NCBI GenBank assembly: GCA_035079385.1
Contig: JAVHKY010000004.1
Coordinates: forward strand, 12,679,001 to 12,743,000
Source of the DNA: Aspidiotus rigidus
Lineage: Eukaryota > Arthropoda > Insecta > Hemiptera > Diaspididae
Length of the DNA stretch: 64,000 nucleotides
Direction: 5' to 3'
The position numbers were made by a program, and so were the translations under genes. The notes under the pieces are model-generated. The model searched no databases. It saw only the letters and a list, made by a program, of their open reading frames with translations, and had not been told where the DNA came from. Of the stretch, positions 1 through 12,691 are shown piece after piece. Numbering within the stretch: position 1 is the first letter of the stretch; each line of letters begins with the position of its first letter.

Positions 1-1169
1 TAATTAGAATATTGTAAGTTATTCATTCTGAATAATTCGCAATAAGTGAATAGATCTATGGCAATCTATTCTTCAATTCAACTCGGATAGGCACGAACTT
101 TGCGTTTGGAATACATAATGACATGCGTTCGAACGAACGAACAAGTCAAGACTCTGTCAGTACACAAATTTAAAATTATCCTTGCACAAAAAAAACACGA
201 ATTGACATAAGGTTTGCTATCAAAGCTAGTAAGGATAATTGCTCTCCCTAAGTGGATGTGCCCCAGAAACTTGTCTCGTTCGTATACACCTCAGGGTGGG
301 GCTGCTCGTCGTCCTTTCGAGATTTTCACATGTTTTCATCTGTAATTTATCTCTCTTTCAGCCTTGAACCAAAAAACTGTTCTAAATCTCTCTATAGAAA
401 CCCCGAATAATATTTTAAACTACCGTACGTCTTTTTTGTATGCGATAGCTGAGCAATGGTGAATTGGGTGATTGTTTACTCTTTCACATATTCTGTTTGT
501 CTGGTTTTAAGTCACACAGAAGCGAAATCAACTGACAATCGGCTAGAACTATTTTTTTCTTATATGAATTCTGAGTAAGACTTACTTTGCTTACATGCGT
601 CGGTATGTGAGGATATGCATGCAATATTCTTACAAATATATATTTGGTTTTAAATTATTTCTTATTTGTAAGCGCAAACAAAAGATCAAAATGTTCCGAG
701 CTATTCTTATAGAAATCAATAAGGTGTCTTGAACTTGGAATCGTGTTGAGAGAACTCTCATCAAATAGTAGGTAAATTCAAGGTTTTCCCTGAAGGCGGT
801 GTGATTTGTTTACCAAATTGATAAAATTTACACACACCAGCATTGTAAAAAAAAGAGGAAGAAGCTGCCTTCCAAAGAAACCAAAAGAGCGTCTCCTGAA
901 AGGAGCCAAATTGAGCTCCTCGACACGGCTCCTGGCTCTTCTGGCACCTAGACCCATTTCTCAAAAATTATGGCCAGAACTTAGATTCTTTCGCTGATTT
1001 CTAGCGCTTCAAAAAACTCAAGTGCCTTGTATTTTTCAATGCTTTATCGTATGCTTGTTTGTAGAAAATCTGAAAAAGTAAAAAAAAAAAAGAGGAGAGG
1101 AAAGGGAAAAAACTAACGAGGAGCGAATTGCAATAATGAGGCCCAAGTAACCCTTCATGCGATCATAAC

Positions 1170-1475
1170 AAGGTGATCACTTTTTCTATGAAATTTGATA
1201 CCCTGACTTTTTAAGGTTTTTCAGACAAGAAATTTTTAATCAAGAAGAAGATTTTTTCCGTGGTCAGAACACGATAATAAAAAACATAAATAAATTATTG
1301 GCACTATTGACCACCTTAGAATTGTATTTTACTACCATCATTAGGTATGACCAAACTAGCAGGCAATATAGTGCCAATAATTTATTCATGTTTTTCAACA
1401 AATTTTTAATTTATTCTCTGATATTTCGTAGAATAAACGATAAAATTCCCTGACCATTCTCCGACTTTCTCAGGC
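1170..1475. mobile_element. Diverged CAGGGTGTCC-type MITE
   Basis: The left part (about 1171-1230) aligns with the left end of the better preserved element at 54222-54452. Both read roughly AGGTG-TCACTTTTTCT-TGAAA, followed by CCCTGACTTTT and GGTTTTTC-GAC. The right part (about 1430-1475) has the matching ATTCCCTGACC and CTTTCTCAGG words. The middle has been invaded by a separate hairpin. The outer bounds are approximate because the ends have decayed. Confidence 0.45.
1280..1395. repeat. 28-bp inverted repeat hairpin
   Basis: The arms at 1280-1307 and 1368-1395 are reverse complements with one mismatch in 28 bases; their core is AAATTATTGGCACTAT. A 60-base loop separates them. It sits inside the diverged MITE copy, so it is probably a nested small inverted-repeat element rather than a gene. 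Confidence 0.7.
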
Positions 1476-4061
1476 AAAAACAGCAAAGGAGAAGGAAGCG
1501 CCACTGGCTCCTTTCTTAAAGCGACCTGGAGCCGCTTCATTCCCGACAAACCAAAGACTCTTTCTTAGAAGTCATCACGCTCCTTCATTTCGGCTCCTCA
1601 CTCCAGTTTCAGTTCCACCCCTTAGCTCTTTTTACCAGCTCTCGTTCTCTTCTTGAGAGCCGTCTCCTCACCTTAAAAAAAATTTAAAAAACAGGTGTCA
1701 TAATGAAAAAGAATTACGAGGCTTCAACTTTGTCCCCTTCTTTTCCTTTTAAAACTCTTTTTTTTTTTAAATTTAGAAAATGGGTTCTATTTGTTTCCTC
1801 CATAAGAACATAGGCGTCGCTGAGGAAAGTAATTCAATAATTTTCACCCCTCTCCCCCCCTAAAAAAAAAAAAAAAAACTTATAAATGACCTTAATACTA
1901 CAGTATGTACTTTGTTAAAATCTAATACCATTATAAAAAAAATATGGGCAAAAAAAGTTTCCAGCGACGCCTCTGCATAAGAACCAATATTAAACTGCCT
2001 TCCAAATTGATGAGAACTAAGGCGGGCATCTAGGGAAGAGCCTCATTAATTCTTCTTACCAATCTTGGAATAAAAATCGAGTACAGTATTCTACATTGCA
2101 GTCGGTTGCAATACTAGAGGGCTACAGCTCTATAAAATAGGAGTGCGAGCATGGGCTGCCATACTCAGTTGTTACGCCATCATTCATCTTCACACATCCC
2201 ACCCCTGATGACTGATAACAAGTGATAACGGTTTATCACAATTTGAAAATAATAGGACAAGAACTAGACTAATTGCCGAAGTGAAATGCAAAACTCAGCG
2301 CCATAAAAAGATGCAGAGTAGCCGCACTAAGAGTCGTTTCACACGGTTGTCGGTTGACAGTAAACCACCGGGGTCGACATAAAATTGATAAACACAAGTA
2401 AGTCATTACTTTCATACGATAACGGACGGTCGGCTTGCTTTCACACACATGAACGAAATGTGCTCGATAACTGGATATTCCCTCAGATTATTCATGTAGC
2501 TACTTTAAATTAATCATTGAGTCTCCACACGTTATTCTTCTCGAATTTATAGGACAAAACCAAAATTTACGTTGCCTCCTTTTTTTTTTGTTCGATTTTG
2601 ATTTAAATAATATAGGGTTATAATTTTTTTTTCGATTCATTGCCGTATCTCGCCGAAAGTGTCGATATTAACGCAAAACCAACAGAAAGCATACTGACAC
2701 TTGTGAACTTCTGTCAAGGATTCGTCTGTACATTATCGGGTAAGTGTTGGCGCAGTGTGGAAGCAATAATCCGGATGTTGGAACTATATCGCGCTGATTT
2801 ATCAGATACGTATGAAAGCGTAGTGAAATCACGTCAGTCCGGTATTCTACCGTCAGCCGACACTTGTCTGAAACGGCTCCAAATATGCGGCCCATGTCTT
2901 CACTCATAATTACGATAGGGCTCTAGCAATACTAGCGTACCATCGCCTAGTCGAGTCTTAATGGCTATTCAATAACTGATTCATTGTCACCTATCAGCTC
3001 TTTTTTCGTTCTTCCCCAGCAACATCATCAGATGATCTAACTGTCGGTAAGTCTTTTGAGACATTATCCGAGGTCATCGGGTGATGAAAGTTTGAAGTTA
3101 TCAAACTTTGAAGATCCATCGTCAAAACTGAACAGCTGGAAGGCCGAGTTTATTCAAGAATAGCCATTAATGGATAACCGTAAAATTCAAAAACGCATCG
3201 ATTCTAGCCAAAGACAGATTCATCATCATCAAATCTATTTGTAGCTCCTACATTTGGATTCATCGTGATATATACGACTGATTAAGTAAGATGCTTCCTG
3301 ACAATAGAGAAATTATAAGAATAACCTGTTATTAAATTTATATCTTGTTGCGAGAACTCTGGATAGAAGACACCGTCTTGAAATTAGTAGTCAATGTCTC
3401 GTATTCCGTGAGCTTTCTGAATATTATTCACAAATACAAATACATCTCCTCCTCTTTCTCTCTTCACTCACACCTTGTTTTGCTGCTTATTCTCTCTCTT
3501 TTCTCTTCATAAAGTACGAATATCTTCTTTCACCAACGCAGACAAATCACAAAATATCACACATCATACCGTAACTGTTTAGAACTTGTAAATGGATGAA
3601 CCTCTCGAGCTCAAATACAATTTGAAAAGTAAGCGGATGTTTGGACAATTTTAGCGTAGGAAAGAGGTAAACGAATTAGGCGTGAGGCATCCTTTCATCT
3701 GAGAAAATCAAATTGGTCTGTACAGCTGCTAACAATCACGTCACAACCTCCTTTACATCTCAAATAGATAAATAAGCTTTCTCCCGCTCTCTCATTAGAT
3801 TTCCGCCAGTGAAATTGAAGACGACTTTTCACACGGAACCGATATTTGCATACCTGATAATCCGAATTGATAAAAATTCTAATCCACAAATTGAAAATAT
3901 TTCCAGGTACTAGTTCAAACTCATGGTTTACGCGCCAGTTTTTGAGAACTATTATTTGCCAATTTTCAAGCAATATCAAGACTAATACGGTAACTTACTG
4001 AGAATTGATGATTCTATTCACATGTCACCGGTCAATAAAAGTTTCAAAGAGCAAGTAAAAA

Positions 4062-7000
4062 CTAACCAGTTGCCATTTGGGACACATTCTTCCCGTTGTT
4101 TCGGTCTCTGTAGTCGAACTCGACGAATACCGAGTAGAAGACGTCGGGGTCTTCCACGTTTTGAGCTATATCTAAATATTTTCTAAACGATAGTTCGTTT
4201 TCACTTCCATATGAGTCAGTATACCTGGAGGAAGAAGAGAATTTTCGGTAATATGAAAAATTATAAGCTAAACGTACTTTACAGGTAAAATGCGAATCAA
4301 AAATTGAAGCAGAGCTTAGCTTCGATGCGAGGTGCAATTTTTCATTGATTTTGACCAATTATGTGCAATCAAAGCAATACGAACTAATGCAGTAAGCTGA
4401 TATTGTACAATAAGTGAGTTATATTCCAACATTTTCAGACTGAATTTTATAATTTGAATTGTTCTATCTCCGGACATGTGCACTAATATTCATTTAGATT
4501 TCAAGGATGAAACAATATTCAATAATTCAAATTCGGCAATTCATCTGACTGTAGAGGATGAAACTGTGAAAAGTCAACGCTTTTAGAGAACCGAAAACGA
4601 ACGTTGTGATAATAAACTATGAAAAGTTCAACAATTACCGAGGGGACAGAAAATAATGAGTTAAAAGCCGGTCGAAGGATTCAGTGTCACGGGTGCAGAG
4701 GTAGGTTCGACAAATTTGTTGTAAAGGGGCCCAATCATCAATGAAATATTGTTATAACAGCTGTTTACCAAAACGGCAATCGAGATTTAATGACAGAACG
4801 AATAATGCGAGAAAGTTCGCATGTCCGTCCATAAAGAACTTTTGCTTTACCTTATAGCTGAGATGACTTGATTCTTGGACAGCAATACTTCAGTAATCTC
4901 TTCTGTGGCATTTGAAATACGATGGAGCATATCAAGAGCGAGTTGATGAGCAGGCGGATAGATATTTTCCAGTGATAGCAATAAACAAGCCTAGAATGAA
5001 TTCAAGAATAAACTAATACATTATCGTTTTACTCAGAATCAGGAAATTTAGAGACCGATTCGTCTTCAAGAAAGTTGTTCAACTTTTTTTGCTTCTAATA
5101 CGAAAATTTTTCAAGATATTTTAAAAATTTTAGAACTCACGTCTAGATTTCAAAATGTTTCACAGATTCGCCGTCTACTCAGAATCTCAGAACTTTCTCG
5201 AAAAATGCTGAATAATGCTTTGGTATAGGATTTAATTACGAACACTGACAAATACATTCTCTTTTAAAAATCTTCTGTTTGTAAAACAGCCGTTAAAAGC
5301 TACTTTTGTTGAATTAACTTACCAGCGGTTTCGAATCACCGATCACATGATACTGAAGAATTTGATGCAACTGATGGAAATACTTATTCAGTACTAACAT
5401 ATTTATTAATAACTCGTAAATGCAATGCTGTACGGGTATATTGTAGTCGGTCAACGATCTAATGTATTCTAGTAGAACCCAGATGAAATATTGACTATTT
5501 TCTGAAAATATTTTCAGTTAGAATATCTTCAAAATTTGTGTTTCTGTGTAACGAATACTTTAAAATCAAGTATTGAAAGTTACGTTTCTCAGAATTTTTG
5601 AAAGTACTGTCGGCTATTTTTGTGAACACATTTGAGTAGATGTCCGACTGGTTCAGAACGATTTTCGTGTTTGTGACAGGTTTGTATATTTGCACCGTTA
5701 TCGAGGAAGAGGCAGGTAAGCCCACGTGATTTTGTATTTCCATCTCCAATTTGTCTTTGTAAGCATTGTTTAAACGATTAAATAATTGAGCAACACTTTC
5801 GAGATTTCGGTCTTCACTTTTGATCGCATCGGTCAGTACCTGAAATGATGTAATAGATATCATGTGCTGGTAGAATAATAAGGTTTTATTATTTTAAAAT
5901 GAATTGAAACTTCCACGGCGTTACGAGCATGATTTAATTCTACTCAAAAACTACAATTCTGATCGAATATTTCTGGATTTCAAAAATCAATGCCACTACC
6001 ATTTCAAGCTTTTCAAATTTATATTATTTTGGAGTCCAATATTCAATTAATTCTATTTTCAGCAGAATAACAATTTTTTTCTCGCGTAAACTGGCCAAGA
6101 ACGAAAAAAGAATTCAACTACTCTGAATCAACGATACAATATGATAAAATAAAATATTATTTACCGGAATGAGGTAACTTTTTCCAAGAGTTCTTTGAAG
6201 AAGAAAATCAGTCAACTTGCATTTATCTTTTATGTGCACTACGAAAGTTTCCAAATTTATATTCAGATACCTGAAAAACGAAAGTTATACGTACAGGAGT
6301 TGGACTTTGAAAAATTCCAATCTACGATGAATCGCTGATTTTGATAACTCTCCAATGAAAATATAGTACGAAAATAAGTATAGGACGGCTTTTACGTCAC
6401 AATTACAAAAATATAAATTGATTTCCGTTTCCTCCTGGTGTTGACGCGGAGGATGCGTGGAAACACCAAATACATAATATTATAAAAGCTATCTTATAGA
6501 CATTTTCTAGATTCACGCGATTTGTAAAGGGCCACGATACTCACCAAAATGCTCCTATCCCAACGTCAATGATGATATTTGGCTGGAAGGTCACCCAATG
6601 AGGAGAATCTAATGAACGACGATAAAAATCATGATTCTAGGTACGAATAACGTCATCGAAAAACAAAATAAAATACGAACAAAGTTCACATTCAACATCA
6701 GTGGGCGGTTTGATAGAAACAGCTTCGATGATGGGTGGTAACACAGATACATTATCTTCTTCTCGTAGACTAGAGCCTATATCGAATATAAACGAAGTCT
6801 GTAACATTAAATCACTATTTACATCAACTGCGTCGCCAATATCCACGAAGGATATCTATATAAATCTACCATACTTTTGACAATTGATGATGCACGACGA
6901 CAAGATCGTCAACGATATTGAGAGCGAAACGACCGCAGATGTTCAACTTTAAAATATGAGTTTTCTTGGCAGGAACTGTTCTGTATGGAAAACCGAGAAC

Positions 7001-8133
7001 GTTTAAATTTCGAGAACATAATTTCTCGAATAATGAAGAAATTTTATCTCACTTGCTGATTGTGTACACAGCGATATCAGTCCTCGGAAGAGCACTATTC
7101 TGGTTATGCTGTAAGATTAGTACTCGTGTCTGATTGTAACAGGATGTTAAAGTAACATCTCTTTCTAGAATACTATTCGGTTTCGAATGTTTCTGGAATT
7201 GAGGGGAATTTTCCACTGAAAGATGAAAAAAATAATGTACACGGTATATACAAAATTGAAATGAACTAGATTTCTTAACTGCTCTTACATGTTCTTACAT
7301 TCAAGACGTGGTAATTTATTAAAATTACTATCTGCGATGTAATAAGGTTGGAGATGAATACCGTTCGGACCCGTACATAAAAGAATGAAGTTGTTCATAG
7401 GTAAATAAAGAAACCACGTTACACTGATGCTAATACTTTTCAAAAACTTGAGGCTTTTTTTATCAAATTCCACCTGAAAGAGGAAGATGAGGACAATATT
7501 TAGAGCAACTGAATTGTAACACAACAAGCTCGAAACATCGCAGGTTATTCTCGCTTATTACGAAATTTAGAATTTCAACTAACTTGATAAAGTTCTAAAC
7601 TCGTTTTCGTAATGAACAATACTTCAGCTCCCGTAATCCATACGAAACCTAGGAGAGCTCCATGAGCTTTGGAATATTGAGTAAATGAGAACGATTGGAC
7701 GCCAGATTTAAATTCGATGAATTCCTAAAGTATAATTCATCATTTGAATATGTAACAATAAAATATTCACGTATCCATCATACATATACTTACCACCGAA
7801 TACTTATCGTGTTGTAAGGCTAGAAATTTTTGATCAGGAGAAAATTTCAACGAAACGATATGACGTTTGTGATTGAGGGTGAAAACACTCTTTTTTCGTA
7901 AAGCGATACTCTCCACAATTATCGACGTATTTTCCTCGGCATGAGTGATTGTAAATATCTGGAAGGGAAAATAAAATTGTGAACCATGTGAACAAAGAGC
8001 GTTATGCCGTGGATCCACGAAAACCGTACTAACTTACTTCGTTTGACTTGTCATCGTAGAAAATTGTGGTCATTTTTCGAAGAGGTTCGAACCTCACTGG
8101 GTTCTCCGAGAGAGACAAACAGTGGGCAGACAT
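4062..8133 (-). CDS. RMC1: RMC1 / bulli, Mon1-Ccz1 complex subunit (13 exons)
   Basis: The encoded protein is the regulator of the MON1-CCZ1 complex (C18orf8/Mic1; bulli in Drosophila). In other animals it joins Mon1-Ccz1 to activate Rab7 on late endosomes and autophagosomes. Traced coding exons, in order: 8038-8133, 7794-7958, 7584-7724, 7299-7473, 7053-7215, 6875-6980, 6681-6798, 6545-6608, 6165-6270, 5584-5839, 5323-5501, 4851-4990, 4067-4224. All junctions are GT-AG and the phases agree throughout. The start is the ATG at 8133, which gives MSAHCLSLSENPVRFEP, matching the family N-terminus. The first half is beta-propeller-like (HGALLGFVWITGAEVLFIT, then SLKFLKSISISVTWFLY); the second half is the helical Mic1 domain (DIYSNVFTKIAD, ILQYHVIGDSKPL, YPPAHQLALDMLHRISNA). 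Reading exon 13 on to the in-frame TAG at 4062-4064 gives about 623 residues, some 30 fewer than the human protein (657). A further exon after the possible donor at 4066 could not be found. Confidence 0.93.
6421..6482 (-). repeat. Diverged single arm of a dispersed hairpin repeat
   Basis: Within the RMC1 intron between 6270 and 6545, the sequence TTTCCGTTTCCTCCTGGTGT followed by GACGCGGAGGATGCGTGGAAAC resembles one arm of the inverted repeat at 18590-18755. Only one arm is seen, so this is a fragment. Confidence 0.4.
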
Positions 8134-8329
8134 GATGAAGATTTTCGATACGACACTGAACAAAATTCAACACGCTCGAAAGGTGGTAAGCTGGTAATTC
8201 CTCGCTTTCTCGGTGATGAACGAACTCGTCATTATTATTTCTCTTATCATCCAGAGATGTTATCAATTATCATATTAATGTTTGTCTTCTGTCATCCATA
8301 GTCCATACTAGTCCATACTACAAATTCGG

Positions 8330-8480
8330 ACTGGATAGCGCTAGCGTCGCGCTGCTTTATGAATGTGAGGGATAAAAAAATTCACTCTTGAATGAAGATG
8401 ATTATTTTATGTGATTTATAGTTTCAATTTCTGACATCTCATGAAAGAGGTCCGAAAACACATATTTTATGCAAAATGTT
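8330..8480. repeat. Dispersed repeat, copy 1
   Basis: Sequence around AGCGCTAGCGTCGCGCT, then CTTGAATGAA, then CATCTCATGAAAGA, ending near ACACATATT, recurs in the same order at 34790-34975 (AGCGCTGGCGTTGCGCT, CTTGAATGAA, CATCTCATAAAAGA, ACACACATT). It is diverged, with indels, and of unknown class. Confidence 0.4.
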
Positions 8481-11057
8481 CTACATATCTCATTTCTTTT
8501 TCAGACTTCACATTTTTGAATGATTTTTTTTTCCTTTCTTCATTGTAAAATCAGTTACTCTATAATATTTTTATTTATCAGAATAAAAAATGTTGGTTTG
8601 AACCGCTGGCTGCTCAGTCCAAATATATTTTCACTGTTGGTTCTGCACAAAATCAACTATGTATATATAATTTTATGCAAAACTACCATTGCAATAGTTT
8701 TACACATCTGTATTCAATTTTCAGCATCAGTAGCTTTTCATGTTTCTTTCTTCCAATTTGTAAAAACAAAATAAATGTAAACAATAAACCACAAACACTA
8801 ATTCACTTCACTGTAAAAATATTATGACGTAGACCTATGCTTCTTTTAGAATTCTCTTCTAATTCATCTCTTTTCTCTTGAAGTTTGATCAAATATCAAA
8901 CACTTTATTTCATTTGAACAATAAATTCTGTACCTACCTCTAGAATCTAGATTTTTACTATACCAATAATCGACACATTACTATTTTGGGGACTTGAAAT
9001 GATAATTGGGGATTGAGGTTTGACGCATAAATTTATTCCTTAAATGAAATAATATGAAAAATAAATTAATTAGAACTTCAATTTTGCTCTCTCAAACTTA
9101 CCCTGACAATACAAGCACCTACCTAACGTACAGAGGACAACTTGAACACAAAATTAATGCAATGATTTCTTCAAGTAGATATACTGTATACAAAAATCAT
9201 TAGCATCAATAATAATCAAGTCACATTACTGAACTTGAATATAAAACTTGAACAGAAATAAGAAATGTTTATCATAGGTATTAATGTAGTTCTACGTTAA
9301 TTTCTAATACTATAGCCACCTCCTAAGTACTTTGTCACTCATATGTATTATTTATGCTTCTTTTTTCGAAAAAAGAAACTAGAAATTGACAAGCAGAATT
9401 TTCAACTCGCGCAAACAATTTCAACCAAAATTTCAACCACAATTTCTTTGGAATAAACAATTATTATCATGAAGACCGAGGCATTCACAACAATCCTTGG
9501 AGGATTCTTCGAATCGAATTGATGAAGTCATACTTGGGTCATGGGTGACAGTGATATAGGGTGTGCACATAGTTTTTCTCACAGAAGATTATTTGGTAAA
9601 AATTCAATCTTTGTTGATTAAAATATAATCACATAGGAATTTATCAATAGGTATTCATACTCATTGACGATTATAGGTACGCCAAAGCCTATAACATATC
9701 CCAATTTTTAAAAGAAATTTTTAAATCACTTACCCACCGGAATGCTTCTGTAGTACTTGAGAAAATTTCAAATCTGAAAACAATAGAAAATTCAGCAATA
9801 TTTTGCCTTGATAGAATTAATTATTAAAGAAAGGAGGAAATCAGAATTTATATGTAGGCTCCCCCTACCCAACCTAAAATAAAGCACATTGATGACTGTA
9901 TCTGGATCCAAATTTGCTGGATTTGTTATTGTATCCTTCCTACACCAAACCTGAATTACATATATGGGGGGGTGGAGCAGAAATGTGAAAAAATACAGAA
10001 GATTATCCCGGCATATCTGCTAGACCGTGTTACAAGGCAAAAATAATGCTGATAAGACGGTGTTACAAAAATAACAAACAATATCTTCAAATAAATCGAT
10101 TAAGAAATCTAGAAAAAGAGAATGTGACTTCTACATTTGAGCTCAAATATTATTGTTCTCTACTCTCCAAACCCCGATACAAATGCAATTTCACTGACAG
10201 TGACTGCCAAGTTCAATAACTCTCTCTTCACGTCCATTTTAGTACATAGCTATGAGGTTGCTCACTCATTACTATAATTAGGTACATACACAGAATGAAA
10301 GGAATAGGATGTACAAGTCACGGAAAAGTGAAAGAGATCCCAATAAAGTGAGAACGGACTCAGCTCTCTCCCAACTAGGTATATACTCTCTTCATTTCAA
10401 TGATACTACCTACATTTTACTTTCTCATCTTGATAGCTAATTGATGACTGAGGAATCTGAGTTGTCGAGGGGTAACAGTCATAAAAATTCTGTTTTTTCA
10501 AAATCCATAATTGAAAAATTCTATTATAGGCTATCATGATTTACGGTTACAAAAGAGAAAATGATTCAAACCTGATACTAGAATATCAATTGTCCCGTAC
10601 ACATACATCATCACGACTAATTAACTAAAGTGATGAAAACCATGAAAAACGATATAATAGGTGGCTACATCAGCACGACTCCAAACAAACAAAAATCGAC
10701 ACAAAACACTTCCACAAATCACTGCTCTGAGGAGAAATTTCATTGAGGTATAGGCACTCAAAGTCGTGGCAGGTACCGGTACACGACTTTCTGCACAACT
10801 TTACGCTAGAAAAATCACCACGCATCTGAAGCTAAAGAAAAGATGTAACGCATTACAACTACGTACATTACGGATTCGGCCGATATTCACGAATTAATAA
10901 AAGCGAGTCAGAAAAATTTAAGTTCTCGGAATTTTGAGCAAGTGGATTCAAATTAAAATGCAATGGCGACGCGGTAACGCGGCGACAGGGACAGACGTAC
11001 ACACTAATCACTATTGTTTACAAAATACAAACAGCTGGTGCCGGGCAAGGTGCCGGG

Positions 11058-11335
11058 AACAACGATTCGGACCGGCCATCCGCTAGAAGCGTTACGATCG
11101 GTAAAATTGAAAACGGGAGTATAGTGATTTTCCCATTCAAATGGACAGTGAGTAATCCCAGGAGTAATCTCAAAATAACTTGGAAACAAAAATAATTTAA
11201 GAGAAAAATGAAGCAAACAAAAATTGAACAGGGTAAAATTTCCTACAAATCATCTTCTCTGATAAAAATTTATTTGGATCGATTTAAGGAAACCTCTCGC
11301 CCGGCATCACCCAGATCGCTCATAAAATTTTAGTT
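11058..11335. repeat. Dispersed repeat, copy A
   Basis: The block starting near ATTCGGACCGGCCATCCGCTA and running past AAAATAACTTGGAAACAAAA to GGCATCACCCAGATCGC is matched in order by 20110-20365 (AATCGGACC, GCCGACCATCCGCTAAGAGC, AAAATAACTTTAGAACAAAA, GCCATCACTCGCATTGC). The two copies are therefore an interspersed repeat. I cannot assign a class, and no coding similarity is visible. Confidence 0.6.
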
Positions 11336-11462
11336 TGCGATATAGTCGTAGGTAATGAAGTCAAGAATATCGCGAATAACTTGAGTTAAAAGTTCTGAAA
11401 AAGCTTGAAGATTGTTATTCGTTATTCCTTGTAGCTGAAACTATTTTTCAACAATTTTATTA

Positions 11463-11549
11463 GCAATTGAGGAGGGTTCTGGCAGAAGGGCGTCCGCCCC
11501 ATAAGAAATATTGTGCGGACGCCCTTTTGCCAGATACGTCCTCAATTGC
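11463..11549. mobile_element. 85-bp hairpin MITE, copy 1
   Basis: GCAATTGAGGA at the left is the exact reverse complement of TCCTCAATTGC at the right. Inside, TGGCAGAAGGGCGTCCGC pairs with GCGGACGCCCTTTTGCCA around a short CATAAGAAATATT loop. The whole unit would fold into one near-complete hairpin. Related copies lie at 20517-20585 (eroded) and 27774-27862. Confidence 0.75.
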
Positions 11550-12642
11550 AACTGGTAGGTCTATGTTAATAATGGTTTTGAATACTTATTAAATGTACCT
11601 GCTACGTACTGTATTAATTAACGTTAGATTTGTTTTAAATCTCTCTGATAAGAATGCTGAATGCTTCCCCATTTCAAACTTTTCAACACGGGAAGTAAAA
11701 TATGTTTCGAAAATTCAGAGCTTGACCTTTCTCTGGATTCACCTCTACAGAAGTTCATAATTTCAAATTTCTACAAGTTCTCCCTTAATGAAGGATCAAA
11801 ACTTGAAGTTTTTTTGAGGTCTCTAAATTACATTAAGGTCATAGACAAAGTCACAAAAGTCGGTCGCGGGCACATTTTGACAATGTATCCTATGGCTCAA
11901 AATTAGTCTGAACATGAGTCCATACTGTCTTGAAATAGGTACTCTTCTGAACTTAGCCCATGGTTAGCCTGAGACACTATTGTAAGCTTGTCGTGATGAC
12001 ATTTTCTGAAAATACCCCCAACAAAACAGATAACAATATTCTCCGCTTTTAAAAACGATATCAAGGGCCGTTAGCAGGGAACCCGCAATTTCTGCTGTTT
12101 TCAATCATCTGTCACAATTATTTCTATTTTCTTTTCACGTTGTTGACATTTTTGAAGGTCTTGATAGTCCTTCTTCAATATAGGTAACTAACGTGGAGTC
12201 CTAAGTCAACATTTTTTCAAACCTATTCTCTCCGCTCATATACATGTACCCATAGCTCAATAATCGAATTCTTCCGAATCCTTCTTACACATACGTATGA
12301 CAACTTGAAAGTCGAAATTTCTTCAAGTTAGTCTCCGTCCCCTTGGTGGCTGAATTTTAGTTTTTTAGACTTTTCACCCCTCTTCGTATACATTTTGATG
12401 TTCGGAATTTTTTTCAATCACCCGAAGTCGGTTAGTGAGGGTGAAAAGGCGAGCCAAAGGGTACCGCGCGGTATAGTCAAAAGAATCCGGAGAATTGAGC
12501 CTTGACTACTTGATTTGTGTCAGTATGAGGAAGAGAAAGGATTTCAGCGTACTGAGCTGCAAATTTGTCTATTAAGCTCAATGACGTTGATATTGTAGGC
12601 ATTGAGAGAAGATATGATCAATGGATAAGAAAAACTTGCAAG

Positions 12643-12691
12643 TTCCTCTCTCTCTCTCTCTCTCAAAAAAAAAAAAAAAAAAAAAAAAAAA
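12643..12691. repeat. CT microsatellite followed by poly(A)
   Basis: A CT dinucleotide run at about 12644-12664 passes directly into a run of about 27 adenines. It is simple-sequence DNA, and the frames that cross it are spurious. Confidence 0.9.

Larger units (their letters stand above)
1..4061. other. Intergenic region downstream of RMC1
   Basis: I see no convincing gene here. The longest open frames (about 90 codons at 2640-2909 and 3695-3979) begin at non-ATG codons or show no family resemblance. The stretch holds a diverged copy of the CAGGGTGTCC-type MITE (about 1170-1475) with a nested hairpin at 1280-1395, and two patches rich in GGCTCC/GGAGCC (about 860-960 and 1495-1665). The remainder is AT-rich with homopolymer runs. 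The 3' UTR of RMC1 and perhaps a last coding exon would lie at the right-hand end. Confidence 0.6.

Noticed and set aside
2640..2909. 89-codon plus-strand frame
   Set aside because: It starts at TTG, has no recognisable domain, no splice context, and an equally long frame on the other strand.
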